DNA from: Tannerella sp. | GTDB lineage: Bacteria > Bacteroidota > Bacteroidia > Bacteroidales > Tannerellaceae | Length of the DNA stretch: 64,000 bases | Assembly (NCBI RefSeq): GCF_030528505.1 | Contig: NZ_JAUMYS010000004.1 | Span: 1 to 64,000, forward strand | Direction of reading: 5' to 3' | Part shown: positions 25,140 through 33,941 of the stretch, in pieces | Layout: each line of letters opens with the position of its first letter | How positions within the stretch are numbered: position 1 is the first letter of the stretch | Position numbers and translations under genes: made by a program | The notes under the pieces: generated by a model | Database searches by the model: none | What the model saw: only the letters and a program-made list of their open reading frames with translations | What the model was told of the DNA's origin: nothing

Positions 25140-26132
25140 TTATTTATAAACCCTTTTCAGCGTTTCCAAATCTTCTAATCCGTGTCTCAGGATAATCTTA
25201 TCAATAAAAGAACGGATAAATCCGAGACCATAACCGAAAATCTGAATGAACGAAGCGGCAACCGACAGTCCCGCGATGTGGAGGCTTCTCGTTTTCAGCA
25301 GCGCATCGGTGAATAAAAGCAAGACGTAAGCCGCAGGAAATAACAGGAGCCATGGTGAAAGAAAAACGGCCAGCAACAGCACAACAATACTTCCGATGAC
25401 GAACAGCGCCGGCAACGTATGCACCGGCTTGAGCGAATCGGGATATAGCTTGTAGAGGTTGATGCGTGCCTGTCCGAAGATATGCACCTGTTTGTAGAAC
25501 TTCTTCAAATCGCCGCGGCGCTTGTGATACACAAACGCGTTGTGGTAGAGCTTCGTGACGAAACCGGCTTTGTGGATACGTATGCTGAGGTCGATATCTT
25601 CCCCATACATATCTTTGAAACCGCCGACCTTTTCATAAACCGCCCTCGAAAATCCCATGTTGAACGTACGCGGCTTGAATTTCTCCATATTCGTTTTTCC
25701 GCCGCGTATGCCGCCGGTCGTCCAGAAAGAAGTCATGGCGTAACTGATCGCTTTCTGCGTGGTCGTAAATGACGGATGTTCCCTGTCCGGTCCGCCGAAG
25801 CAGTCCGCATAATCTTCGGTCAGGTTGCTTTTAACCGTCTCGAAGTAATCCGGAGGAATGATGCAGTCCGAGTCAAAGAAGATCAAATAATCCCCTTTCG
25901 CATGCCTCATCCCGACATTGCGGGTATCACTACGTCCGGAGTTTTCCTTGACGATATAGTTGATGCTCAGTTTCGACCGGAAAGCCTCGACTTCGGCCGT
26001 GCAGGGCCGAGTAGACCCGTCTTCGACCAAGACCAGTTCGAAGTCGTTGCACGTCTGTACGGCGAGGCTTTCCAGTAGCTCCCGGGCTTCATCCGGGCGG
26101 TTGTATATAGGAACAATGATCGAAAAAAACAT
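25140..26132 (-). CDS. Family 2 glycosyltransferase with C-terminal membrane helices
   Basis: A 330-residue GT2 enzyme. The N-terminus MFFSIIVPIYNRPDEARELL is the first Rossmann strand; LVLVEDGSTRPC, YLIFFDSDCIIPP (the DxD-type motif) and FKDMYGEDIDLSIRIHKAGF (the ED catalytic-base region) follow. Residues ~245-315 contain two to three TM helices (FVIGSIVVLLLAVFLSP, LLLFPAAYVLLLF). Probably transfers a sugar to a lipid-linked glycan on the cytoplasmic face of the inner membrane; donor and acceptor unknown. It is the last gene of the minus-strand operon beginning with ruvB, 16 bp after the dipeptidyl peptidase gene. Confidence 0.85.
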   Translation of the reverse strand: MFFSIIVPIYNRPDEARELLESLAVQTCNDFELVLVEDGSTRPCTAEVEAFRSKLSINYIVKENSGRSDTRNVGMRHAKGDYLIFFDSDCIIPPDYFETVKSNLTEDYADCFGGPDREHPSFTTTQKAISYAMTSFWTTGGIRGGKTNMEKFKPRTFNMGFSRAVYEKVGGFKDMYGEDIDLSIRIHKAGFVTKLYHNAFVYHKRRGDLKKFYKQVHIFGQARINLYKLYPDSLKPVHTLPALFVIGSIVVLLLAVFLSPWLLLFPAAYVLLLFTDALLKTRSLHIAGLSVAASFIQIFGYGLGFIRSFIDKIILRHGLEDLETLKRVYK

Positions 26133-26148
26133 GTATTCCGTTCGTCGG

Positions 26149-28299
26149 TTATTTGACTAATTTCAGTTCTTCGAGCAAGCGAGGGCATTTTCCCCATTTA
26201 TCGATCATCCAGAGCACGTAACGGATATCGACGCAGATAGTACGCTGCAAATCCGGTTCGAAAGCGATGTCGCCGCTCATGGCTTCCCAGTTGCCGTCGA
26301 AAGCCAGTCCGATAACACGTCCGTTTTTATCGAAAACGGGACTTCCCGAGTTACCTCCCGTGATGTCGTTGTTCGAGAGGAAGCACAATTGCAGTTCGCC
26401 CTGTTTGTTTGCGTACGGGCCGAAGTCACGCGCTTTGACCATATTCAGGATTTCCGGTTGTACCCAAAATTCACTGCTTTTCGGGTCTTCTTTTTCGAGA
26501 ATTCCCTTATCGGTCGTATAGAAGTTGTACCAGCCCGCATCGTAGGGACGATATCCGCCGATCGAGCCGTAGCTCATACGCATAGTAAAGTTCGCATCGG
26601 AATAGAAGCTTTTCTCGGGATGCATTTCCTGCAATCCGGCCAGATAGAGGCGCTCGCCTTTGTCGATGTCGTTGTCCCATGCGGCCAGTTGCTGCTGTAC
26701 CTCGTACATCGCGAACGTCGCCGACAGAGATAGTACGGCCGCCGGGTCTTTCTTCATCGTCTTTTCATACTGTTTTTTGTTCTTCAGCAAGGCCGAGACT
26801 TTATCGAACGAAGTCAATACCGTGTTTGCGAAGACATCGGCTGCATATTTCTCATAATCGCCCTTGTATTTCTTGTCTACCTTGCGGTAAATGTCGGGCA
26901 AGAGCGACGCGGGTACACGCTCTTTCACGATTTTCATCATGGCGGCCAATACATGTTGGTCGAGTGCCGGTTCGTAATCTTTGTAGAATGCCCGGATATC
27001 GTTATTCAGCCGTTCTTCGATTTCTTCGGGCGTACTCTTTTCCACATCCACACTGTTGATGATCCGTGCCAGACGAATAATTTCCGTACCTCCGGCAAAC
27101 GCTTCCATTAAATACGTCGCATATTTCTGATATTCGGCCGACGAGGTGTAACCTTTTTCCAACAGGTTGAGCACATCTCCATATTTCGCCATACGCTCCG
27201 GTGTCTGATTCACCCATGCCGCGAAAGCAGCTTCTTCCGTCTTCTTCCGCTCAATTACATTGAGACGGGCTAACCCGCGGTTCATCCCGATCGAGTTTTT
27301 CCAATAGTTCGAACTGCCCGCATATTTTGAGGCATATTTGATACGCACCGCATCACTCGCCAACATGGCTTTCTTCCAAATGTCTTGCTTGATGCCTCTT
27401 ACCTCGATACGGGGTATGTTGCTGTCCTCGATACGCTGCCGTACCCCCCACGAACTGAGGTAACGATTGGTGCGACCCGGGAAACCGATCGTCATGGCGT
27501 AATCTTTTTCGTCGTAGCCCTGCAACGAGACCTCGGCTACATAATCCGGCTTGTAGGGGCGGTTGCTCGCGCTGTATTCGGCCGGTTGATTGTTGGCGTC
27601 GGCGTAGACACGGAAAGCGGAAAAGTCGCATGTATGACGTGGATACATCCAGTTATCCGTGTCGCCTCCGAATTTGCCGAGCGAAGACGGGGGCGCAAAG
27701 GCTAAACGCACGTCGCGGAAAACGTTATAGACAACCAGATAGTATTTATTCCGGCTGTAGAACGGAATCACTCTGGCACTTAACGATGAGTTGTCTTTTG
27801 CGATCGAGTCGCAGATTGCCTGCCCGATCGAATCGGCCTTGGTGATACGCTTGAATTCATCGTCTATCCCTTTGATATGCGATAAAATACGTCCGCTCAC
27901 ATCAACCGTTTCCTTCAAGTACTGCACCTTCAATCCTTCGACAGGCAATTCCTCTTGCAGGCTGTGGGAGATGAATCCGTTTTTCAGGTAATCGTGCGTT
28001 ACGCTGCTCAACTTCTGGATCGCACCGTAGCCGCAATGATGATTCGTAAAGATAAGGCCCTGCTCCGAAACCGTAATGCCCGTACAGCCACCTCCGAAGA
28101 TAACAACCGCGTTGGCTACACAAGAATTCGTTTCGCTGTATAGCGTTTCGAGGGGGACCGTAAGACCCAGCTCCTGCATACGTGTCAAGTTTTCCTTGTT
28201 CAACTCTTTCAATACCCACATTCCTTCGTCGGCCAATGTTTGTCCGACTGTTGCCAGTAGCAGTACGACTGCTACCCAAATTTTGTTTGTTCGTTTCAT
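26149..28299 (-). CDS. S46-family dipeptidyl peptidase, DPP7-like
   Basis: A 716-residue periplasmic serine exopeptidase that removes dipeptides from peptide N-termini. Signal peptide is MKRTNKIWVAVVLLLATVGQTLA. The catalytic His lies in GLIFTNHHCGYGAI; the nucleophile is Ser651 in GNSGSPVFDKNG. The residue 18 positions after the nucleophile is Gly669; in Porphyromonas gingivalis the same position is Gly666 in DPP7 (hydrophobic P1 preference) and Arg673 in DPP11 (Asp/Glu preference), so DPP7-like specificity is predicted. Its length agrees with DPP7. It feeds dipeptides to asaccharolytic metabolism. The start codon overlaps the end of the upstream DUF389 gene by 4 nt. Confidence 0.9.
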   Translation of the reverse strand: MKRTNKIWVAVVLLLATVGQTLADEGMWVLKELNKENLTRMQELGLTVPLETLYSETNSCVANAVVIFGGGCTGITVSEQGLIFTNHHCGYGAIQKLSSVTHDYLKNGFISHSLQEELPVEGLKVQYLKETVDVSGRILSHIKGIDDEFKRITKADSIGQAICDSIAKDNSSLSARVIPFYSRNKYYLVVYNVFRDVRLAFAPPSSLGKFGGDTDNWMYPRHTCDFSAFRVYADANNQPAEYSASNRPYKPDYVAEVSLQGYDEKDYAMTIGFPGRTNRYLSSWGVRQRIEDSNIPRIEVRGIKQDIWKKAMLASDAVRIKYASKYAGSSNYWKNSIGMNRGLARLNVIERKKTEEAAFAAWVNQTPERMAKYGDVLNLLEKGYTSSAEYQKYATYLMEAFAGGTEIIRLARIINSVDVEKSTPEEIEERLNNDIRAFYKDYEPALDQHVLAAMMKIVKERVPASLLPDIYRKVDKKYKGDYEKYAADVFANTVLTSFDKVSALLKNKKQYEKTMKKDPAAVLSLSATFAMYEVQQQLAAWDNDIDKGERLYLAGLQEMHPEKSFYSDANFTMRMSYGSIGGYRPYDAGWYNFYTTDKGILEKEDPKSSEFWVQPEILNMVKARDFGPYANKQGELQLCFLSNNDITGGNSGSPVFDKNGRVIGLAFDGNWEAMSGDIAFEPDLQRTICVDIRYVLWMIDKWGKCPRLLEELKLVK

Positions 28300-29657
28300 T
28301 TATTATCGATTATAAGTTTGATATTTTTCTCTTTCGTACGAGCCGAGAGCCATTGCCGCAACTGCTTCCGCTCCTCAGCCCCGATTTCCTTTTGCGTTCT
28401 CAGATAAACGAGCAGCACCGTATCCTGCTTTGCCTTATTCGTTTCCACGATATAGGTCTGCGTACATGAAAGCCGTTCGATATGAGGGTAGAGTACCCGC
28501 ATTTCGGGAACGATGGTACGTGCCATATCCGATGTTTTCCTGTAATGTTCCAGATGATGTTTCAGCGAATCGATTTCTTTAGCCTGTGCCTGAAGCAAAT
28601 CTTCGCTGTTGGTATAAAGGTCTTGCATCAACATGTTTTTGAGTTCGTGAATGTTGATCTCCTCATTTCCGAATCCCTGCTGCACGACAAGATCAATGCC
28701 TTTCAATCCGTAAGCGGGCATTTTCAATTGAGCCGCTGAAATCATGATATCGGGTACGGTTTGGCCGATCAACACCACCTTGATTTCTTTCTTGTCACGC
28801 GTATTGGTCACCGTGCGGTTTAGAATCTGTGTGTTGGGGAAGTGTAGCTCTTCGTTGATGAACTTGCGGACCTGCTGATCGAAAAAGGTCGCTTCAAATA
28901 CACGATAACTTAGATAGATGCTTGGCACAATCGTGCAAATGACAATGATCGTCATATACCGTCGTACGGTTTTTTCCCGCTTCTTATCGACAAACGACTT
29001 GCGAGGGTATTTCAGTACGCGCACAACAATATACGTTGCTACGCTGATAAAAACCGTATTGATAAAATAGAGGTAAAAAGCGCCGAAGAAATAACTTAAG
29101 TTGCCGCTTGCCAGTCCGAACCCGGCTGTACAGAGAGGAGGCATCAATGCCGTTGCAATCGCCACACCGGGAATCACGTTACCTTTCGATTTCGTGGAAC
29201 TGGCTACGATGCCGGCAAGCCCTCCGAAGAACGCGATCAGAACATCGTAAATACTTGGGGAAGTACGCGCCAGTAATTCGCTTTGTGCTTCGCTGATGGG
29301 CGAGATGAGGAAAAAAACGGTTGAAGTAGCCACACTGAAAGCCGTTGCCGTCAGGTAGTGACGAAGTGAGCGCTTGACCAGATCGAAGTCGGTGATACCC
29401 AGCCCTAGCCCAAATCCCATAATCGGCCCCATAAGGGGTGAGATAAGCATCGCACCGATGATGACGGCCGTCGAATTCGTGTTCAGCCCCAAGGACGCAA
29501 TGAACACGGCAAAAATCAAAACCCATAGATTGGTACCCCTGAACTCGACTCCTTTTTTCAAAGACTCAATCGTGTCTATTTCATCTTCTTTTTCTTGTCG
29601 TACATCGAAATGACGGATTAGATAAGTTTTAATCTGTTGGTATAAAGTATTTTCCAT
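28296..29657 (-). CDS. DUF389 (TIGR00341-like) membrane protein
   Basis: A 453-residue protein. Residues ~40-225 hold six or so TM helices with family phrases NLWVLIFAVFIASLGLNTNSTAVIIGAMLISPLMGPIMGFGLGLGI and GNVIPGVAIATALMPPLCTAGFGL. The C-terminal ~220 residues are soluble, beginning after KKREKTVRRY with one more TM helix (MTIIVICTIVPSIYLSY), and include a segment likely to form a coiled coil (LLQAQAKEIDSLKHHLEHYRK). Function unknown; transport has been suggested for the family. It overlaps the flippase gene upstream by one base and the peptidase gene downstream by four, so all are translated from one message. Confidence 0.85.
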   Translation of the reverse strand: MENTLYQQIKTYLIRHFDVRQEKEDEIDTIESLKKGVEFRGTNLWVLIFAVFIASLGLNTNSTAVIIGAMLISPLMGPIMGFGLGLGITDFDLVKRSLRHYLTATAFSVATSTVFFLISPISEAQSELLARTSPSIYDVLIAFFGGLAGIVASSTKSKGNVIPGVAIATALMPPLCTAGFGLASGNLSYFFGAFYLYFINTVFISVATYIVVRVLKYPRKSFVDKKREKTVRRYMTIIVICTIVPSIYLSYRVFEATFFDQQVRKFINEELHFPNTQILNRTVTNTRDKKEIKVVLIGQTVPDIMISAAQLKMPAYGLKGIDLVVQQGFGNEEINIHELKNMLMQDLYTNSEDLLQAQAKEIDSLKHHLEHYRKTSDMARTIVPEMRVLYPHIERLSCTQTYIVETNKAKQDTVLLVYLRTQKEIGAEERKQLRQWLSARTKEKNIKLIIDNK

Positions 29658-31171
29658 TATTTGATTTTTTTTATATGACTAAAATATCGATTAATATAAG
29701 GGAGTTCGGCCAACGGCAAGTCTCGTCTGGCAACGATTCCTATAAAAATAAGGAAGCACATTGTCCGGTATAACAAGCGTAAGGCGATGGAATCAATTGG
29801 CGGTGACATGGCAATGAAATAACATCCGGCAGCCATACCGGCATAAATAAATGCTGAGCGCAGGTCGTAAGCGACAGGATAATATTTCTGTCCGACTGCG
29901 TAAGAAAGTAACATCATCAGCAGGTTACTGGCGAATGAAGCCCATGCACAGGCCATAAATCCATATTGCGGAACGAACAACACGATGATGGCCACCGTCA
30001 TTGCGCAACCGGCCAAGGAAAAGCCGGCACCCCATTGCGTACGGTCCGTGAGCTTGTACCATATCGAGAGATTGAAATAGATACCGAAAAAAAACTCGCC
30101 GAGCATCACGATGGGAATCACACGAAGACCATCATAGTACTTCGCACCTACAAAATGTTTCAGCAAATCAAGGTAGAACATTACGCCGAGGAAAATGATT
30201 AAAGCAAAGATGATAAAATATTTCATCGCTTCAACATACGATTTTTTGTTATCGACGTCTTTGTGTTTCGCAAAAATAAACGGTTCGTAAGCGTAACGAA
30301 ACGCCTGAATGAACATAACCATTACCACCGCTATCCGAAAACAGGCGCCGTAAATACCGAGCTGCGAATCGGCATACGCTTTGTCGTCGAACAGGAGTGG
30401 AAACAGAATTTTATCTGCGGTCTGGTTAAATATTCCCGCGATACCGAGGATAAGTATCGGAAACGAATAGCCGAGCATCTTCCTTAGGCGTTGCATATCC
30501 GGCTTGGTACGCAGGCCGGGCATCATATCGGGCAACAGCATCAAAAACGTAAAAACCGTTGTGAAGACATTCGCGATGATGATGTAGCCTACCCCATAAT
30601 CAGGACGGTAGAACCACCTGATCCATTCGGGATACGAAGCGTCGATAAGAGGACAGAGAACGAGAAAGAAGATGTTCAGAAAAATATTCAGAAAAATGCT
30701 CAACAGCTTGATCGTTGCAAACCGGATCGCTTTGTTTCGGTAACGAAGGTAGGCGAACGGGATGCAACAAAAAGAGTCGACGGCTACGATGCCCGCCATC
30801 ATACCGATGTATTCCGGATGTGTGGAGTAGCCTAGTGCACCACTTACGGGCATAAGAAATACCCACATGCTGAGGGTGAACAGGAGTGAAGTGCTCCCGA
30901 CGAAACCAAGCGTGGATGCATAGACGCGCATCGGCTCGCGTTCGTCGGCTTTGTTGATGAAACGGAAAAAACCTGTTTCCATCCCTCCGGTAAGGATAAT
31001 GAGAAGCAGGGCGGTCCATCCGTAGAGGTTCGTGACGATCCCGTATTCACCCGTGTCGGTCAACACGCGCGTGTACATGGGCACAAGCATCCAGTTCAGG
31101 AATCTCCCGATCATGCTGCTCAACCCGTAGATGGCAGTTTCCTTCGCCAGACGTTTCATCCCTCCCGCCAT
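29657..31171 (-). CDS. Polysaccharide flippase (Wzx/MVF-like)
   Basis: A 504-residue membrane protein with about 12-14 TM helices and the typical opening GGMKRLAKETAIYGLSSMIGRFLNWMLVPMYTRVL, followed by YGIVTNLYGWTALLLIILTGGMETGFFRF. This is the polysaccharide-biosynthesis branch of the MOP exporter superfamily, which flips lipid-linked sugars across the inner membrane. The same operon ends with a membrane-associated GT2 glycosyltransferase, which supports a role in surface glycan assembly. It begins 5 bp after ruvB. Confidence 0.88.
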   Translation of the reverse strand: MAGGMKRLAKETAIYGLSSMIGRFLNWMLVPMYTRVLTDTGEYGIVTNLYGWTALLLIILTGGMETGFFRFINKADEREPMRVYASTLGFVGSTSLLFTLSMWVFLMPVSGALGYSTHPEYIGMMAGIVAVDSFCCIPFAYLRYRNKAIRFATIKLLSIFLNIFLNIFFLVLCPLIDASYPEWIRWFYRPDYGVGYIIIANVFTTVFTFLMLLPDMMPGLRTKPDMQRLRKMLGYSFPILILGIAGIFNQTADKILFPLLFDDKAYADSQLGIYGACFRIAVVMVMFIQAFRYAYEPFIFAKHKDVDNKKSYVEAMKYFIIFALIIFLGVMFYLDLLKHFVGAKYYDGLRVIPIVMLGEFFFGIYFNLSIWYKLTDRTQWGAGFSLAGCAMTVAIIVLFVPQYGFMACAWASFASNLLMMLLSYAVGQKYYPVAYDLRSAFIYAGMAAGCYFIAMSPPIDSIALRLLYRTMCFLIFIGIVARRDLPLAELPYINRYFSHIKKIK

Positions 31172-31176
31172 GCCGC

Positions 31177-32208
31177 TTATTGAAATAAATCTCCGGAACG
31201 TCCCGCAATCGTTTTTCCCAGATGTTCGTAGGCAAGTGCCGTCACCTCGCGGCCACGCGGCGTACGTTTGAGGAATCCCTCCTGAATGAGGAACGGCTCG
31301 TAAACTTCTTCGAGCGTACCCGGGTCTTCGCTCAACGCCGTAGCGATCGTGGTCAACCCGACGGGTCCACCATGAAACTTATCGATCAGAAGATTGAGTA
31401 TTTTATTGTCGATCTGGTCGAGTCCGTAACGGTCGATATGTAAAGCTTCCAAGGCATAACATGCGATGGCTTTATCGATTTTTCCGGTGCCTTTTACCTG
31501 AGCAAAGTCGCGTACGCGTCGCAATAAGGCATTGGCAATACGGGGGGTACCGCGGCTGCGACTCGCAATCTCTCGTGCGGCATCAACGGCGCAGCCGATG
31601 TTCAGGATACCCGCGCTGCGAAGGATAATCTTCGTCAGAGTCTCCGTATCGTAATATTCGAGGTGCAGATTAATGCCGAAACGGGCGCGTAGCGGCCCTG
31701 TCAGCAGACCGCTGCGTGTCGTTGCCCCTATAAGCGTGAACGGAGCAAGGTCGATCTGAATCGAGCGGGCGCTTGGCCCTTTGTCGATCAAGATATCAAT
31801 CCGGTAATCTTCCATCGCCGAGTAGAGATATTCCTCTACTATAGGGCTGAGCCGGTGAATCTCATCAATGAAAAGCACGTCATTCTTTTCGAGCGAAGTG
31901 AGCAAGCCGGCTAAGTCGCCCGGTTTGTCGAGAACCGGGCCGGAGGTTACTTTAAAACCTACATCCAGCTCATTGGAGATGATGTTCGAAAGCGTCGTTT
32001 TGCCTAATCCGGGAGGGCCGTGTAACAATACATGATCTAGCGCCTCCTGACGCATACGGGCAGCCGCTACGAAAACTTTCAGATTCTCGACTACTTCGGG
32101 CTGACCGCTGAAACTCTCGAACGACAGCGGACGCAGAGCGTTCTCGTATTCTCGCTCTGTTTCCGGCATTTTATTTCCGGCCTTATGTATATCAAACTCT
32201 TCTTCCAT
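31177..32208 (-). CDS. ruvB: RuvB Holliday-junction branch-migration motor
   Basis: A 343-residue AAA+ ATPase that drives branch migration with RuvA. Walker A is GPPGLGKTT at residues 64-72, Walker B is [10 protein letters not shown] near 113-122, sensor region [20 protein letters not shown], and the C-terminal winged helix DHFHG-type segment appears as [48 protein letters not shown]. Length is normal. It is the first gene of the five-gene minus-strand operon and has its own -7 box. Confidence 0.97.
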   Translation of the reverse strand: MEEEFDIHKAGNKMPETEREYENALRPLSFESFSGQPEVVENLKVFVAAARMRQEALDHVLLHGPPGLGKTTLSNIISNELDVGFKVTSGPVLDKPGDLAGLLTSLEKNDVLFIDEIHRLSPIVEEYLYSAMEDYRIDILIDKGPSARSIQIDLAPFTLIGATTRSGLLTGPLRARFGINLHLEYYDTETLTKIILRSAGILNIGCAVDAAREIASRSRGTPRIANALLRRVRDFAQVKGTGKIDKAIACYALEALHIDRYGLDQIDNKILNLLIDKFHGGPVGLTTIATALSEDPGTLEEVYEPFLIQEGFLKRTPRGREVTALAYEHLGKTIAGRSGDLFQ

Positions 32209-32232
32209 CGTCGGACATCTTCAATAGGCCTG

Positions 32233-32240
32233 CAAACTTA
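32233..32240 (-). promoter_or_regulatory. -7 box for the ruvB operon
   Basis: On the minus strand this reads TAAGTTTG, a TAnnTTTG match, 24 nt upstream of the ruvB start. The next ~210 bp upstream, up to the tRNA-His terminator, show no other signal. Confidence 0.5.
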
Positions 32241-32451
32241 CATAAAAAATGCGACTCTTATGCTACCCATAGAGAGAACGCTTTAAAATAATGTATACTT
32301 TTGAAAAGAGCCTTTTCAGCGTTTGTTTCGTTTCACCGTGATCAATGTTACAAAGACGCCTATATTTAAAATGAATCGATAATTTATTCTCTAACCTTTT
32401 TATCCGATTTTTGTGTTGGGTCGAAATCTTAGAGCTTGAGTATGAACAGCT

Positions 32452-32496
32452 ATAAAAAAGAAAGAGATTTTCGGTTTTTCCGAAAACCTCTTTCTT
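32452..32496 (-). terminator. Intrinsic terminator of tRNA-His
   Basis: A 17-bp stem with a single mismatch (left arm 32458-32474, right arm 32480-32496) closes a 5-nt loop. On the minus strand it is followed by a T-run (TTTTTTAT), immediately downstream of the tRNA-His 3' end. It is a textbook Rho-independent terminator. Confidence 0.85.
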
Positions 32497-32507
32497 ATTC
32501 CTTGATG

Positions 32508-32582
32508 GGTGAAAGATGGGACTCGAACCCACGACCCCCGGAACCACAATCCGATGCTCTAACCAGCTGAGCTACATTCACC
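32508..32582 (-). tRNA. tRNA-His(GTG)
   Basis: Minus-strand tRNA. The anticodon loop TTGTGGT gives GTG (His). The D-arm is GCTCAGCTGGTTAGAGC and the T-arm GTGGGTTCGAGTCCCAT. The acceptor GTGAATG pairs with CTTTCAC with one T-T mismatch, and the extra G at -1 (32582) faces discriminator C (32508), the identity feature of tRNA-His. CCA is not encoded. Confidence 0.95.
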
Positions 32583-32610
32583 ATTATAGTGCATCTTTTT
32601 TAATGCGCTG

Positions 32611-32618
32611 CAAAGATA
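32611..32618 (-). promoter_or_regulatory. -7 box for tRNA-His
   Basis: On the minus strand TATCTTTG lies 28 nt before the tRNA 5' end; a TTG 18 nt further upstream may serve as the -33 element. Confidence 0.55.
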
Positions 32619-32969
32619 ATGATTTTTTTGCACCTGCAAGCGATTGGTGGAAATTTTTCTATTGTTGGCGGGCTAAAAAGGAAAGATTTGTTTTTGTTCG
32701 TAACGTTTGTCTTTCGTTTGAAAGATGGGGATAAACCTTATTCTGAATCGTATGTAAAAAAGAATAGCTATACGGAAGAAACGATGCTCTATATATCCGA
32801 CGATGCTAAAAAAAGAAGAGGAGGAATAAAGGTGGAGACAATCTGAGTTACTTTTTTCGAAATGGAAGAAAATGCGGAGAAGAGGCTTCAGACACGATGA
32901 TTTTATAGGTTATAGAGTGGTTTGTAAATTAATTTAATAATATCTTGTTTTTAAAATAATAATTTTATT
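32619..32969. other. Intergenic region upstream of the sialic-acid operon
   Basis: About 350 bp between two divergent transcripts without a convincing gene; short open frames here lack homology-like composition and ribosome-binding sites. No regulator gene or clear operator palindrome was recognised. The 3' half becomes strongly AT-rich towards the nanA promoter. Confidence 0.5.
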
Positions 32970-32977
32970 TATCTTTG
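32970..32977 (+). promoter_or_regulatory. -7 box of the nan operon
   Basis: TATCTTTG fits TAnnTTTG and lies 49 nt before the nanA start. A TTG at 32945-32947 lies 22 nt upstream, an acceptable -33 element. The following leader is AT-rich. Confidence 0.6.
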
Positions 32978-33025
32978 CGCCGTAAAATAATTTTTTGGGC
33001 AATGTTTCATAGATAAAGAAAAAAG

Positions 33026-33940
33026 ATGAAAAAAATAAAAGGTTTGATCGATGCTCCGTTTACGCCGTTCGACGAAAAAGGCGAGGTGAATTATGCTCCG
33101 ATAGCAGCATATGCGGATTTGTTGGCGCGTAACGGGTTAAAAGGTGTTTTTATTAACGGTTCGTCTGGCGAAGGCTACATGCTGACAGAGGACGAACGGA
33201 TGAAACTGGCCGAAAAATGGGTTTCGGTTGTTCCGTCGGGTTTTAAAGTAATTGTTCATGTGGGGAGCACGTGTGTGAAATCGAGCCGGCGTCTGGCTGC
33301 TCATGCTCAGGAGATCGGGGCATGGGGGACAGGTGCGATGGCGTCGCCGTTTCCCAAAGTGGCGCGTGTGGAAGAATTGGTACAATATTGTGAAGAGATT
33401 GCGAGCGCCGCACCCGAACTTCCCTTCTATTATTATCATATACCGGCTTTCAACGGTGCTTACCTGTCGATGGTCGAGTTTTTGCAAACGATAGACGGAC
33501 GTATCCCCAACTTCGCCGGTATTAAATATACATATGAGAGCCTGTATGAATACAACCAGTGTCGTCTCTACAAGAACGGCAAGTTCGATATGTTGCACGG
33601 GCAGGACGAGACGATTCTTCCGTGTCTGGCTATGGGAGGAGCACAAGGCGGAATCGGCGGCACAACGAACTATAACGGCCGCGAACTGGTCGGAATCATC
33701 GAAGCATGGGGAGCCGGCGATCTGGAAACGGCGCGCGAACGGCAGAATTTTTCGCAGGAGGTCATCAATGTGATTTGCAATTATCGTGGAAATATTGTCG
33801 GAGGAAAGCGAATCATGAAGTTGATCGGACTTGATCTCGGGAAAAACCGTACCCCTTTCCGTAATATGACCGATGCCGAAGAAGCTTCGATGAAAAAAGA
33901 GCTCGAAGCAATCGGATTTTTTGAAAGATGTAATAAATAA
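33026..33940 (+). CDS. nanA: N-acetylneuraminate lyase
   Basis: A 304-residue class I aldolase of the DHDPS/NAL family that splits N-acetylneuraminate into N-acetylmannosamine and pyruvate in the cytoplasm. Seen: the carboxylate-binding loop GSSGE at residues 45-49, the catalytic Tyr137 in YYYHIPAF (Tyr137 also in E. coli NanA) and the Schiff-base Lys167 in AGIKYTYESL. The YHIP context separates it from dihydrodipicolinate synthase. It is the first gene of the sialic-acid operon; the epimerase gene follows after 1 bp. Confidence 0.95.
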   Translation: MKKIKGLIDAPFTPFDEKGEVNYAPIAAYADLLARNGLKGVFINGSSGEGYMLTEDERMKLAEKWVSVVPSGFKVIVHVGSTCVKSSRRLAAHAQEIGAWGTGAMASPFPKVARVEELVQYCEEIASAAPELPFYYYHIPAFNGAYLSMVEFLQTIDGRIPNFAGIKYTYESLYEYNQCRLYKNGKFDMLHGQDETILPCLAMGGAQGGIGGTTNYNGRELVGIIEAWGAGDLETARERQNFSQEVINVICNYRGNIVGGKRIMKLIGLDLGKNRTPFRNMTDAEEASMKKELEAIGFFERCNK

Positions 33941-33941
33941 A

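Noticed and set aside
24963..25178. Small plus-strand open frame
   Set aside because: It lies almost wholly within the MITE-like element and runs into the 3' end of the GT2 gene; the reversed element copy at 48.5 kb does not support a conserved protein.
32516..32846. Two overlapping short frames upstream of nanA
   Set aside because: They start inside the tRNA-His gene or its promoter, lack ribosome-binding sites and have no recognisable domain.
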